The position numbers and the translations under genes were made by a program. DNA of 64,000 nt from Hemerocallis citrina (taxonomy: Eukaryota > Streptophyta > Magnoliopsida > Asparagales > Asphodelaceae). Under the pieces are notes generated by a model. It saw only the letters and a list, made by a program, of their open reading frames with translations, searched no databases and was not told the DNA's origin. The stretch's first letter is position 1. Each line of letters begins with the position of its first letter. Positions 54,817-64,000 of this stretch are shown here, piece by piece. The DNA is taken from the NCBI GenBank assembly GCA_017893485.1, contig CM030363.1:82934230-82998229 (forward strand), given 5' to 3'.

Positions 54817-56494
54817 TGTAACGCCCCGAATCCCAAATACACTTAATTCGAGATGTTCTACAGGATCTTTTTGCTTCCTTCAGTACAATTTTATAAGGAA
54901 ATTTAAACTTTTCACTTTACATCAGAGTTTACATGAATACATTACAATTTACACTGTACAGCGGAAGTAAACTTTACAACAATGAAATAGATATACAACA
55001 ACATTGAGTAATCTTTAAGCATTTGTTCCTCTTTAATCTTTATCAAGCCATTTACCTGCATATAAGACTGTGGGTACGTCAGTTTATTCAACTGACGATC
55101 ATTATACACGGCCATCCTCTCTATGCCGGAAATAGTATAACTTATTTTCCATATTTAGCAAACACAAACTTGTCACATTTCAGACTAAAGGGAATACCCT
55201 ATTGATGTCGTGTTGTGATTGTGCACTTAGTCCTTAATGTATTTATTTATGTTACATGACACTAATGCACACTTGTTCGGATTCTATGCATCCCATACTA
55301 CATAGGTCTGAGGGCAAGCCCTTAATCGTTCTTCATCTTTGTAGGGTTCAATCCCTCGTTATGACTTAATCTACTACTGTAATTACGGTAGGTATCTTAG
55401 ATGTTCTATGATCTACGAGCCCATGTCCAGGCAGCCTGGAGGGGAATCCCACGCACTGACACGATGCATCGAGCAGGCAACCAATGGACAATTCAGCCTC
55501 CGCCATGGAACAATGGCACCACCCATAGCCACTCAAACATCCCACAAGCGTCCCCCGGGACGATAATTCTGGAGTAGTGCCCACGCCATGTCTTGACGCA
55601 TCAAGCAGGCAGCCTGTGGATCACTCTCACACCGCTAATCCGATGGCCCTCATACTCGTGTTTTTCTCCTACTTTCATCACGTCTCCACTATGTACTAAT
55701 CCTTAGTTTTTATCAAAATCATGAATAAAAATCAAAGCTCTAGAGTTAGCCTCTCCATTAAACTGGACTTATTCGTTCATTCAAACACGACCAACCTTGG
55801 TCTTTCATTTCAATTTTTCATTTCATATCTTTCCAAATGCCGGGGGAGACTTAGCTACTCTTTTGTTTCAATTTTCAATTCATAATTTCAAAATGAGCAT
55901 TTCCAATTCATGAATTTCCATGTTGAGTCATCATACTCAAATATATTTTTCTTTTCAAATCATGATTTCTAATTCGTTCACATAGTCCATAACTATACAT
56001 GAATTTCAACTATTCATCATGTAACTCATGAATTATTATTTTCACATTAAAACCCACATCACTAGTATTCAATCAAGATGGATATTCACGCATCATAATT
56101 TGTCGCACTATTCTCCAACGAGAATAATTCACATTTCATAATTGTCACATTATTCTCAAATGAGAAATACTTTACATCACTAACAAATATTCACAATTCA
56201 TATTTTTCATACTATTCTCAATTAGGAATAAATCACATCCATCCCCTCAATCTTTACTATATTAATCTTCTAATCCTTCATTTCAAGTTCTTTTTACAAG
56301 GTATAATTTTCCCAAAAATACACTTATAAAACCATAGTTCTAATTACACATTTTATTCTCAAATCACATTTTATTTCATGCAATAATTCCCAAATCATTT
56401 TTATAAAATCCCATATAATTTTAGAAGAATAACCATATTTTTTTCATAATTTTTGGACAATTAAAAACCCCAAAAAAATAATTTTTTCAATCTT

Positions 56495-56575
56495 GCCGAG
56501 GGCAAGATTCGAACCCAGCACCCCAGAGACACGACCGAAAGCATAGGCCAACAGACCGAACGTGCTAAGCAGCAT
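56495..56575 (-). other. tRNA-like segment 1 inside Gypsy-2 LTR
   Basis: Minus strand has GGGTTCGAATCTTGCCC, a B-box-like T-arm, about 55 bases after TTAGCACGTTCGG. Cloverleaf pairing is poor, so it is not called as a tRNA gene. Confidence 0.4.
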
Positions 56576-56646
56576 AAACATGGCTGAGAGCATTAAATGC
56601 TCTCTACCCGCTGTTAAATTTGTTTTAAAAAAAGAAACGAAATAAT

Positions 56647-56726
56647 GTTGCCCACGGGATTCGAACCGGTCACCACAGAGAACCCAACCGCGCTCTCTGA
56701 CCACTTGAACTACGTGCTCAGGTTGC
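56647..56726 (-). other. tRNA-like segment 2 inside Gypsy-2 LTR
   Basis: Minus strand has GTAGTTCAAGTGGTCAGAG (A-box-like) and CCGGTTCGAATCCCGTGGGC (B-box-like) about 45 bases apart, the spacing of a Pol III internal promoter. Acceptor-stem pairing is imperfect; probably a tRNA-derived pseudo-sequence. Confidence 0.5.
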
Positions 56727-58225
56727 CACAGTACAATTTAAACTCTTTTTGAACCAATTTCCTCTGTTGTTAAATTGTCTCGATGTTCAACCAGTCCTCA
56801 TTTCATTTTGCTTTCATGAAAATTACTGTATAACTCTAGATTAATTCTCCCTCACATAATTTACATACCAGTATGAGCAAAATAATTTTTGTAACAATTA
56901 AAACATATTTTCATACAACTAATTCAAATTCTACATTATAATACTACATTTCTTCTCTTTTCGACATTTCTTCGCATTTAGCGTTCTAATCTTTTTATCA
57001 ATAAATTTTCACCTTAATTCTCTGTCTTTAATCATTTACCTAACATACAACTCATATTTTAAATTATTCATGCCCATATTAACACAAAAGATCTATTTAG
57101 CACATGAAAGGGTATTATTAATCTACTAACGTTTGTGTGTAAATTCTTGATAGTAATAAATGTGTTTTTATCAATCAATCCATGATTCTAATCAATTCAC
57201 ATACAACTTAAATAATAGAACCACATATAAAATTGCACATCCACATTCAATCATTCAATAGATTATTAAAGTGTACTCTTCTTAATTTCTTTCATGCTTC
57301 ATTCATTCATACTTAACATGCATTTCTAAGTTAGAAATATGAAGAATCTACCCACATCAAATGGAGAGATAAACACAATTAGCAACTCCTAAACAAAAGT
57401 CCTTGCGACGAATTGCTCCTCCTTGAACACGTGCACCTGCGCCTCCAAAAAGTACCAAACCGAGAGCCCCCTCTTGATGAATGCCGGCCCTTCTCTTCTC
57501 CTTGGTGTTGCAAGAACAATCCCACACACACTCAGTCTTTTAACTCACAAAAATCACTACTAGATAATATAATTTAGACTATAGGTTTGGAAAGATTAAT
57601 AGGCACAAGGATAACTAGCCATGGGGGGGGGGGGGTATTTATACTGAAAATCAAAGAAAATGAAGGGCTAGGATCAATTGGTTGGTTGTAAGATGGAGGG
57701 CTAGGATGAAAGTAGGAGTTGCAATAACTACCCACATCCAAGTAACCACCACACCATGATCACCACTCAAAATTTGGGTTTCCCTCCAAAAAGTCACAAC
57801 CGGCCTACATAGGAAGAGTGCAATTTGCACGTGTACGTGTAGTGCACGTGCATGCAACTAGGTCCAAAATTGTACATTTCATTTTATATAAAAATAAATT
57901 CTAGTTTGTATTCTACATTACAAGTTGCATTTTAAAAATAAATTGACTCATGGGCTTTAGTTTATGGGCCAAAATAATTAATTTGAAATAAAATAAATAA
58001 ATTAAATTTTGGGCTTTTTAAAAGAAAAGGCTTTTTAAAAAAAGACTTTTCATCCATTTAGAAGAAGGCTTTTGTATAAAATAATTTGAAAGCACAAATT
58101 TAAATATTTATACCCATCACAATGAAAATAATTATAAGATTTAATTCAATCAAAAATATTGCACGTGCACACTACGTGCAAAATAAAATAATTTTTCATT
58201 AATGAAAAATCAGGGCATTACAACA

Positions 58226-58237
58226 CTCCCTCCTTAG
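58226..58237 (-). other. Polypurine tract of Gypsy-2
   Basis: Minus strand CTAAGGAGGGAG directly before the LTR start TGTTGTAATG. Confidence 0.75.
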
Positions 58238-58324
58238 AATAGTTCCATCCCCGGAACTACAGTCAAGAGTGAGAAACAAAATACAACACTCACAACAAGA
58301 ACAGAAAAGATAGAAAGATACACA

Positions 58325-58642
58325 TCAAGCAAAAAGCTCAAGATAGTCCTTCAACATCCACTCATCGGACTCCCAAGTAGCCTCTTCAACCAAATGGTTT
58401 CTCCAGACTACCTTGACCATCGGTATCGTCTTATTCCTCAAGACTTTCTCTCGACGATCAATAATCTCGACAGGAGACTCGATGTAATTCAGATCCAACT
58501 GCAAACCTTTCGGCACTTCAGGCAAGTGATGACTCGGATCTGGAATATAACCTCTCAGCATAGACACATGAAAGACATTGTGCACCTGAGATAACTCTTC
58601 CAGTAATTCAAGCCGGTAAGCAGTTTTCCCGATCCTTTTCAA
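58325..58642 (-). pseudogene. Gypsy-2 integrase tail and chromodomain
   Basis: Reads AYRLELLEELSQVHNVFHVS (SH3-like integrase tail). After a Pro/Leu stretch comes a chromodomain-like end, VEIIDRREKVLRNKTIPMVK then VVWRNHLVEEATWESDEWM. Such domains are thought to direct insertion to marked chromatin. It is separated from the preceding integrase by a frameshift near 58640. Confidence 0.85.
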
Positions 58643-59639
58643 TATCTTGTACGGGCCTATAAACCTCGGGGACTAACTTCCCGCCTTTGCCAAATCGAAC
58701 CACACCTTTACTGGGTGAAACTTTCAGAAAGACGAAGTCACCAACCTCAAACTCAAGGTCCCTTCTCCGGTTGTCTGGATAGCTTTTCTGTCTGCTCTGA
58801 GCTTCTACCAACCTTTTCCTGATCAGAACAATCTTCTCAGAAGTTTGCTGTACAAGCTCAGGACCAAATAACTAACGCTCCCCAACTTCAAACCAACAAA
58901 CAGGCGTCCTGCACTTCCTGCCATACAGAGCCTCGTACGGCGCCATCCCGATGCTAGCCTGAAAACTGTTGTTGTAGGCAAACTCTACCAAAGGTAAATG
59001 CCTTTCCCAACTGCCTCCAAAGTCTAGTATACAACACCGAAGCATATCCTCAAGAATACGGTTGACTCTCTCGGTCTGCCGATCGGTTTGCGGATGAAAA
59101 GCAGTGCTGAAATCTGTTTTGGTACCCAAAGTTGTCTGAAGACTCCTCCAGAAATGCGAAGTAAACTGCGCATCTCGATCAGACACAATAGTTGACGGAA
59201 CACCATGAAGCCGGACGATCTCGCCAACATACAACTCAGCTAACTTGTCCAACGAAGCAGTAAGTTTCATCGCCAAAAAGTGAGTGGACTTGGTTAGTCG
59301 ATCGACTATAACCCAAATCGCATCATTGCCTTTAAGACTCTTAGGCAATCCCGTAATGAAATCCATACTGATGTTATCCCACTTCCATTCCAGAATAGGT
59401 AACGGCTGTAATAGACCTCTGGGTATCTGATTTTCGGCTTTGACTTGCTGACAAACCTCGCACTTCGCCACAAATTCAGCCACATCCCGCTTCAAACCTG
59501 ACCACCAAAAATGCTGTTTGATGTCTTTGTACATCTTAGTACTCCCAGGATGTACCAAAAAAGAGTAGCATGCACCTTCTGAAGAATACTCTCTTTCAGG
59601 TCCGCCTGATTCGGAACACATAATCTCTCTCCAAACCAC
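58608..59639 (-). pseudogene. Gypsy-2 integrase
   Basis: Zinc end [15 protein letters not shown] and CEVCQQVKAENQ (about 59500-59440). DDE core: MDFITGLPKSLKGNDAIWV, VSDRDAQFTSHFWRSL and FHPQTDRQTERVNRILEDML (usual text DGQSERV). APYEALYGRKCRTPVCW follows to 58872, then a stop and SPSKGVVRFGKGGKL in the next segment. Joined to RT-RNase H by a frameshift near 59560. Confidence 0.9.
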
Positions 59640-61084
59640 AGCACTCCATCCCTGATTTGAAATCCGGGCAACTTGCCAGCCCCAACCTGCTCCTTCATCT
59701 CCAAAATATCAGCATCAACCTCCTGACTTGCAATGATCCTTGTATTTAAAGTAGGCTGAAGCCTCAACTGAGCTAAAGATGCTCCCAATCCTTTCAATAC
59801 AACTTCAATACCTGCTCGGTCCAGTTCCTCAATCAAATGCTTCTGAGTCGTAATCAAACTGGCTAAGCTGCTCTTGCGACTAAGTGCATCAGCCACAACA
59901 TTAGCCTTCCCAGGATGATACTTGATCTCAGGTCGCATGTCCTCAAGCACTTCCAACCATCTCCGATGCCTCAGATTCAGATCCCTCTGCTGATATATAT
60001 ACTTCAAACTCTTGTGGTCCGTGTACATGTTCAACTTCTCACCGTACACATAGTGCCTCCATTGCTTCAGGGCAAAGATAATCGCAGCCAACTGCAGATC
60101 ATGAGTCGGGTAATTCTTCTCATGTGGTCGTAGTTGCCTAGACCCATAAGCGATTACTCTTCCTTCTTGCATTAAGACACAACCAAGCCCACGATGTGAA
60201 GCATCGCTGTAAACATCATACTCAACACCTGCTCTAGGCAAAGCCAAAATAGGTACAGTAGTTAGCTTCTCTTTCAGCTCCTGAAAGCTTGCCTCACATT
60301 GCTCAGTCCACTTGAAGTTCTCATTCTTCTTGGTCAGTCCAGTAAGCGGCACAACTATCTGAGCATAACCTTGAATGAATCTCCTGTAGTATCCAGTCAT
60401 TCCATGAAAACTTCTGACTTCCTTCACTGTACTAGGCCTAGCCCAATCTCTCAATGCCTCTATCTTCTGAGGGTCAGTTGCCACTCCCTCCTTAGAAAGG
60501 ATGTGACCTAGGAATGCCACTTCAGATTTCCAAAAATCACACTTGGATAACTTGGCATACAACTTCTGCTCTTCCAGCTTCTTCAACACTACTGCTAGAT
60601 GCTTGGTGTGCTCCTTCTCTGACTTGGAGTACACGAGGATATCGTCGATAAACACCACGACGAAAGAATCAATGAACGGCCTCAGAACTCTGTTCATCAA
60701 ATCCATGAAGATTGCGGGTGCATTCGTCACTCCAAATGGCATAACTAAGAATTCGTAATGCCCATGTCGAGTTCTAAATGCAGTTTTGTACACATCTTCA
60801 GCTTTCACTCGAACTTGGTGATATCCTGATCGAATATCTATTTTGGAGAAAATAGCTGCTCCTTGTAGACGATCGAACAAGTGATCAATTCGAGGAATAG
60901 GATACTTATTCTGAACAGTGACCTTATTCAGCTCTCGGTAATCGATACACATTCTCATCGATCCATCATTCTTCTTTACCAAAAGCACTGGTGCTCCCCA
61001 AGGTGATGCACTAGGTTGAATGAAGCCTTTCTCCAACAGTTCCTCAATCTGCCGTTTCATCTCATCCTGTTCCACTGGAGCCAT
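59492..61084 (-). CDS. Gypsy-2 reverse transcriptase and RNase H
   Basis: Open frame of 530 codons. RT blocks: [56 protein letters not shown] and the catalytic [12 protein letters not shown]. Thumb and connection follow, with [10 protein letters not shown] and GYYRRFI. RNase H has [38 protein letters not shown] and [10 protein letters not shown], closing at [15 protein letters not shown]. All key Asp residues are kept. The tail past RNase H runs into integrase and shifts frame. Confidence 0.95.
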   Translation of the reverse strand: MAPVEQDEMKRQIEELLEKGFIQPSASPWGAPVLLVKKNDGSMRMCIDYRELNKVTVQNKYPIPRIDHLFDRLQGAAIFSKIDIRSGYHQVRVKAEDVYKTAFRTRHGHYEFLVMPFGVTNAPAIFMDLMNRVLRPFIDSFVVVFIDDILVYSKSEKEHTKHLAVVLKKLEEQKLYAKLSKCDFWKSEVAFLGHILSKEGVATDPQKIEALRDWARPSTVKEVRSFHGMTGYYRRFIQGYAQIVVPLTGLTKKNENFKWTEQCEASFQELKEKLTTVPILALPRAGVEYDVYSDASHRGLGCVLMQEGRVIAYGSRQLRPHEKNYPTHDLQLAAIIFALKQWRHYVYGEKLNMYTDHKSLKYIYQQRDLNLRHRRWLEVLEDMRPEIKYHPGKANVVADALSRKSSLASLITTQKHLIEELDRAGIEVVLKGLGASLAQLRLQPTLNTRIIASQEVDADILEMKEQVGAGKLPGFQIRDGVLWFGERLCVPNQADLKESILQKVHATLFWYILGVLRCTKTSNSIFGGQV

Positions 61085-61087
61085 CCT

Positions 61088-61756
61088 CTACGGTGCCTTA
61101 GAAATATGTGCACTTCCCGGTTGAACAGTGATGCTGAACTCTGCATCACGATGTGGGGGTAACCCAGGAAAATCTTCCAAGAACACAGTTGGATAGTCCC
61201 GAACCACAGGAATCCCTTGCACTTCCACAGGAGTCTCTTCCTTGCGGATAGTTTCCACCAGCCTAGAACATTTCTGCTTCCCTTGGAAAGTGACTTCAGG
61301 TCCACCTGGAGCCTTCACTGTTACTGTCTTGGTTTTACACTCGATGCTTGCACTGTACACCGACATCCATTCAATGCCAATGATAACATCGACTCCCAAG
61401 ATAGTCAGCTCGATCAGATCAATCCCAAAGATTCGATCTCCAATTACAATCTCGCAATCAGCATAATACCGATCAGTGGTTAAAGTTTTCCCTGATGGAG
61501 TAGCTACTGCTAAGATCTTGCCTGGAAAAATCTTCGGTTCAACTCCCAACACTTTAGCAAATTTAGGAGACACAAAAGTATGAGAGGATCCAGTATCGAA
61601 CAACACAACAGCTTTCATTCCATTAAGATAAAGTTCGCCTGTTACATAATACACACTCATACGTAACAGTTTCACTAAACAGCGGGAAAAGAAATGACAA
61701 AAACCTCTAAACATCAGCCCTCGTACCAGTGATGACATGATCAACCTCATCAGCAT
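61088..61756 (-). pseudogene. Gypsy-2 protease
   Basis: Retropepsin with VVLFDTGSSHTFVSPKFA, the D-T-G motif intact, followed by the typical ILGVDVIIGIEWMSVYSASI stretch and LPPHRDAEFSITVQPGSAHI leading to RT. A stop at about 61088 separates it from RT, where MAP..AELKELK would normally read through. Confidence 0.9.
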
Positions 61757-62795
61757 CAGCTTCCGTCAAGGCAAATACTCGCCCTGGTTGGTACGGTCTC
61801 TTTCCAGTCTGCTGCGTTGGTACATTGCTATTACCATTCCGTGGTTTGAGACATTGAGATCGGTAATGTCCTGTCTCACCACAGTTGAAGCAAGTTACCG
61901 CAGGAGGTCTCACCACATTGTTTCTAGGTCCTCCAGCCACACTAATAGCATTCGTCCCTGTCGGTTTGAACCTTTGTGCAAATGGTTGTCCCTTGAAACT
62001 CCCAGAATTGGCTGGCTTCTTTCCAGACTGCTAGTTGTTCCTCCGGTTCTGAACAACATGGAACTGCTCCATATCTGCTTCGGTCGCTGCTGCCCTCTTG
62101 ACCAACTTGTCGAATCTCCTGATACCAAGAGGTATCATCCGGGACCTCAAGCTTGGCCTCAATCCATGCTCGAACTTACGAGCCTTCTTAGCCTCATCCA
62201 TCACTAGTTCCGGAGCATACCTAGAGAGATGAGTAAACTTAGTCTCGTACTCTCTCACTAACATGCCGCATTGCTGTAGTGATAGAAATTCCATAGCCTT
62301 CTTCTCTTGAATATCGGAGGGGAAATTTTGACTGCGGAATTCTTCCAGAAATTCCTCCCAGCCAAGCACTATGCCTCCCATGGTCCTCTTCATCGACTGC
62401 CACCACACAGCCGCGTCCTTTTCAAATTGCAGAGTCGCCAACTTCACCTTACTGCCTTCAGGGGTCTCCAACACTTCAAAGATTGTCTCTACTTGACGAA
62501 TCAAGTTGTCAGCCGCATCAGGGTCTGACTTCCCTTCGAATACAGGCAGTTTCATTCGCTTGAACGATTCCACTAGTTTAATCACTTCGGGCACCGGATT
62601 CGCAGGTCCCCTTCCTTGGTTCTGATTCATAGCCACGGCGTTGAGCATCTGATAGACCCTTACAAGTTCTGTTTCTAGATCCAGACCTTCCCCGTTTCTA
62701 GCTCCTCTTCTAGCCATATTCTGATGCAAAAGATCCATTAAATTCGAAGTATAAGACATGAATTTTAAATCAACTTGCATTTCATTGAATTCCAA
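61704..62795 (-). pseudogene. Gypsy-2 Gag
   Basis: Capsid domain: VFEGKSDPDAADNLIRQVET, LQFEKDAAVWWQSMKRTMGG, FLSLQQCGMLVREYETKFTH, ending 62031 at a TAG. It resumes GQPFAQRFK and the single CCHC knuckle CFNCGETGHYRSQC near 61880, before joining protease. The probable start is MARRGARNGEGLDLETE at about 62718, as the upstream Met-rich stretch is less gag-like. Confidence 0.9.
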
Positions 62796-62863
62796 ACTTT
62801 ATACATTCGAATTGAAAAATATTTCTTGACATCAGAATGAAAGATAGTAGAAGCTACAACAGT

Positions 62864-63290
62864 CTAACTCCTACGGTTCCTCTTCGCTACTCGAAGTTCT
62901 CCCTGTAGTTCATCAACTTCATCCTTCAGCACATCTGTCAGATTCTTCCTCTTCTCGAGTTCCCATATATGATGACTGAGAACAGAATAGTCGTCCTTAA
63001 GCTTTGCCAGCTGAGCCTCCAATAATCCGACTCTCTCTCGCAGGGTTTCTACCTGCCTCTGAAGAGATATCACCAGACTATTTGGAACTGGTTCTTCTTC
63101 TTCGTCAGAAGAAGAGTCATCAGATGAATCCAGAGGTGGGGTGATCTCTCGGGATTCAGGCCATTCTTCTCCGTCAGAATCTGCTTGTCCTGGATAGTAG
63201 TCGTCCTCGGAATCTGTCTGTCCAGGATGGTACTCTTCCTCGATGATATGCCATTCGTCGTCTCCAGCAGGGTCGAAGTGATCAGCCATC
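62864..63290 (-). CDS. Gypsy-2 leader ORF: acidic coiled-coil protein
   Basis: Lies between PBS and gag. ATG at about 63290 (MADHFDPAGDDEW). The first 75 residues are acidic, with repeated DSEDDYYPGQADSDGEEW text and SSDDSSSDEEEE. The next 65 form a leucine heptad coiled coil (LQRQVETLRERVGLLEAQLA, LKDEVDELQGELRVAK). Open for about 140 codons between other broken frames. I do not recognise a family. Confidence 0.6.
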
Positions 63291-63433
63291 TTAAAAATAG
63301 GGAGGAAGAAGCATAAGTCATAGAGCAACACAAATGTAAGTCACTTACATTTAGATCTCTAGACTCCAACACACACTCTAATGTCCACTTCTAGGGTGTC
63401 GTTCCTTATAAATTTGTACAAGTGTGGAAGTGT

Positions 63434-63446
63434 GGCTCTGATACCA
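63434..63446 (-). other. Primer-binding site of Gypsy-2
   Basis: Minus strand TGGTATCAGAGCC, three bases after the LTR end (..GGCGTTACA at 63450). Confidence 0.9.
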
Positions 63447-63449
63447 CTC

Positions 63450-63495
63450 TGTAACGCCCCGAATCCCAAATACACTGAATTCGAGATGTTCTACA
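63450..63495 (-). repeat. 5' LTR of Gypsy-2, end fragment
   Basis: Matches 54817-54862 almost base for base (TGTAACGCCCCGAATCCC..GAGATGTTCTACA), then diverges at 63496. Confidence 0.9.
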
Positions 63496-64000
63496 TGTTA
63501 GGGTTATATACTGAAAGCATCACTTTTGTATTAACTTTATTTCCTTATTTTTTTTGAATGAGAATCATATGGGCATATGTTTGCATATTGTGTTTATTAT
63601 AATATTAATGCAAGTATCTGATATTCTATAAGGTTGATAATATGGTGTGAGGTGACACACAGACGATCATATTATCAGTTCCCTATGGAATATATAAATA
63701 GTTCACAACCTAGACGGACTTGGATAATCTATTGGAAAGGTTGTAGTGTAATCTGGTATTAGTCTATCTTGACTATTGGTTTACACTAGTACACTTTGTG
63801 TGTATTGAACAGGACCACTTGAAGTTGTTCTCTTTGTACTGACTATAAAAGAGAACAAACACCTCTGTTATTATGGATGCTTATGCTCTTAATCTAGATA
63901 TAATAACAGACATGTATATGCAGTGTGCATTACTTTGACTCATAAAAGAGTGAGATTCATTATGGATCAACAACCTCTATGAATTGGGTAATAGCATTGT
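63496..64000 (+). mobile_element. Start of an unidentified insertion in the Gypsy-2 LTR
   Basis: Sequence foreign to the LTR begins TGTTAGGGTTATATACTG. The 5'-TG start after CTACA suggests an LTR-type element, with CTACA as possible target copy. AT-rich, with no open frame of note to the window end. Orientation and family unknown. Confidence 0.4.

Larger units (their letters stand above)
54817..58225 (-). repeat. 3' LTR of Gypsy-2 (3.4 kb)
   Basis: Minus strand TGTTGTAATGCCC (58225) to GGGGCGTTACA (54817). TATA box (minus TATAAATA, 57643-57636) next to a 12-base G/C run. Downstream in the sense direction are two tRNA-like segments. The rest is AT-rich without genes. Confidence 0.88.
54817..63495 (-). 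mobile_element. Gypsy-2: Ty3/gypsy chromovirus, Tekay/Del type
   Basis: 3' LTR 54817-58225 at left, PPT, pol with chromodomain, gag, an extra ORF, PBS, and the start of the 5' LTR (63450-63495) at right. All are on the minus strand. The 3.4-kb LTR and a chromodomain after integrase fit the Tekay/Del group. The 5' LTR is interrupted at 63496. Coding frames carry a few frameshifts and stops. It inserted into Tat-2. Confidence 0.92.

Noticed and set aside
56647..56726. Functional tRNA gene
   Set aside because: Box-like motifs are there but acceptor-stem pairing is poor and it lies inside a retrotransposon LTR; listed only as tRNA-like.

Overview
The window is a stretch of plant heterochromatin, built almost entirely from nested, mostly decayed retrotransposons. 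A plant is indicated by the element types: Ty3/gypsy of the Tat and Tekay/Del kinds, SIRE-like Ty1/copia, a plant-type LINE and a hAT MITE. It is also indicated by TGGTATCAGAG tRNA-iMet primer sites and by core promoters with a TATA box plus a pyrimidine patch. I see no intact host gene. One small coding-like relic (about 20.4-21.5 kb) could come from a host gene.

Layout. 1-13529: Gypsy-1, a nearly complete Tat-type element on the minus strand, with its 3' LTR at left (cut by the window edge) and 5' LTR at 12939-13529. Besides gag-pol it carries a 250-283 bp tandem array and two extra genes on the opposite (+) strand. 13530-20376: Copia-1 (+), split by Gypsy-1 on its left and by Copia-2 inside its 3' LTR. 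Copia-2 (15770-20320, minus) is complete end to end with TSD TATAT but has no gag. 20377-21644: unrecognised coding relics interrupted by a solo LTR. 21645-31794: a minus-strand Del-like LTR (LTR-X) split by Copia-3 (24027-30688, minus, TSD CAGGC). 31795-39076: decayed LINE copies on the minus strand, one interrupted by a hAT MITE with an 8-bp TSD. 39077-42169: a second LTR-X copy in the opposite orientation. 42830-47747: a SIRE-like Copia-4 (+) truncated before reverse transcriptase. 47760-54816: the 3' part of a second Tat-type element (Tat-2), again with antisense genes and tandem arrays. 54817-63495: Gypsy-2, a Tekay/Del chromovirus on the minus strand. 63496-64000: the start of a further insertion in the 5' LTR of Gypsy-2.

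Most notable signals. (i) Both Tat elements carry, opposite to gag-pol, a three-exon gene with matching intron positions, a TATA box and pyrimidine patch. In Gypsy-1 there is also a downstream AATAAA. These look like independent transcription units riding inside a retrotransposon. (ii) Copia-4 carries about 15 copies of a palindrome centred on GTCGAC, spread over LTR, gag and the pol linker, so the signal crosses coding and non-coding DNA. (iii) Copia-1 and Copia-2 form a natural inverted repeat with arms of about 2 kb. (iv) The truncation of Copia-4 shows a template-switch footprint. Coding regions are broken by frameshifts and by repeated TGG-to-TAG changes; all age and identity statements are by eye.
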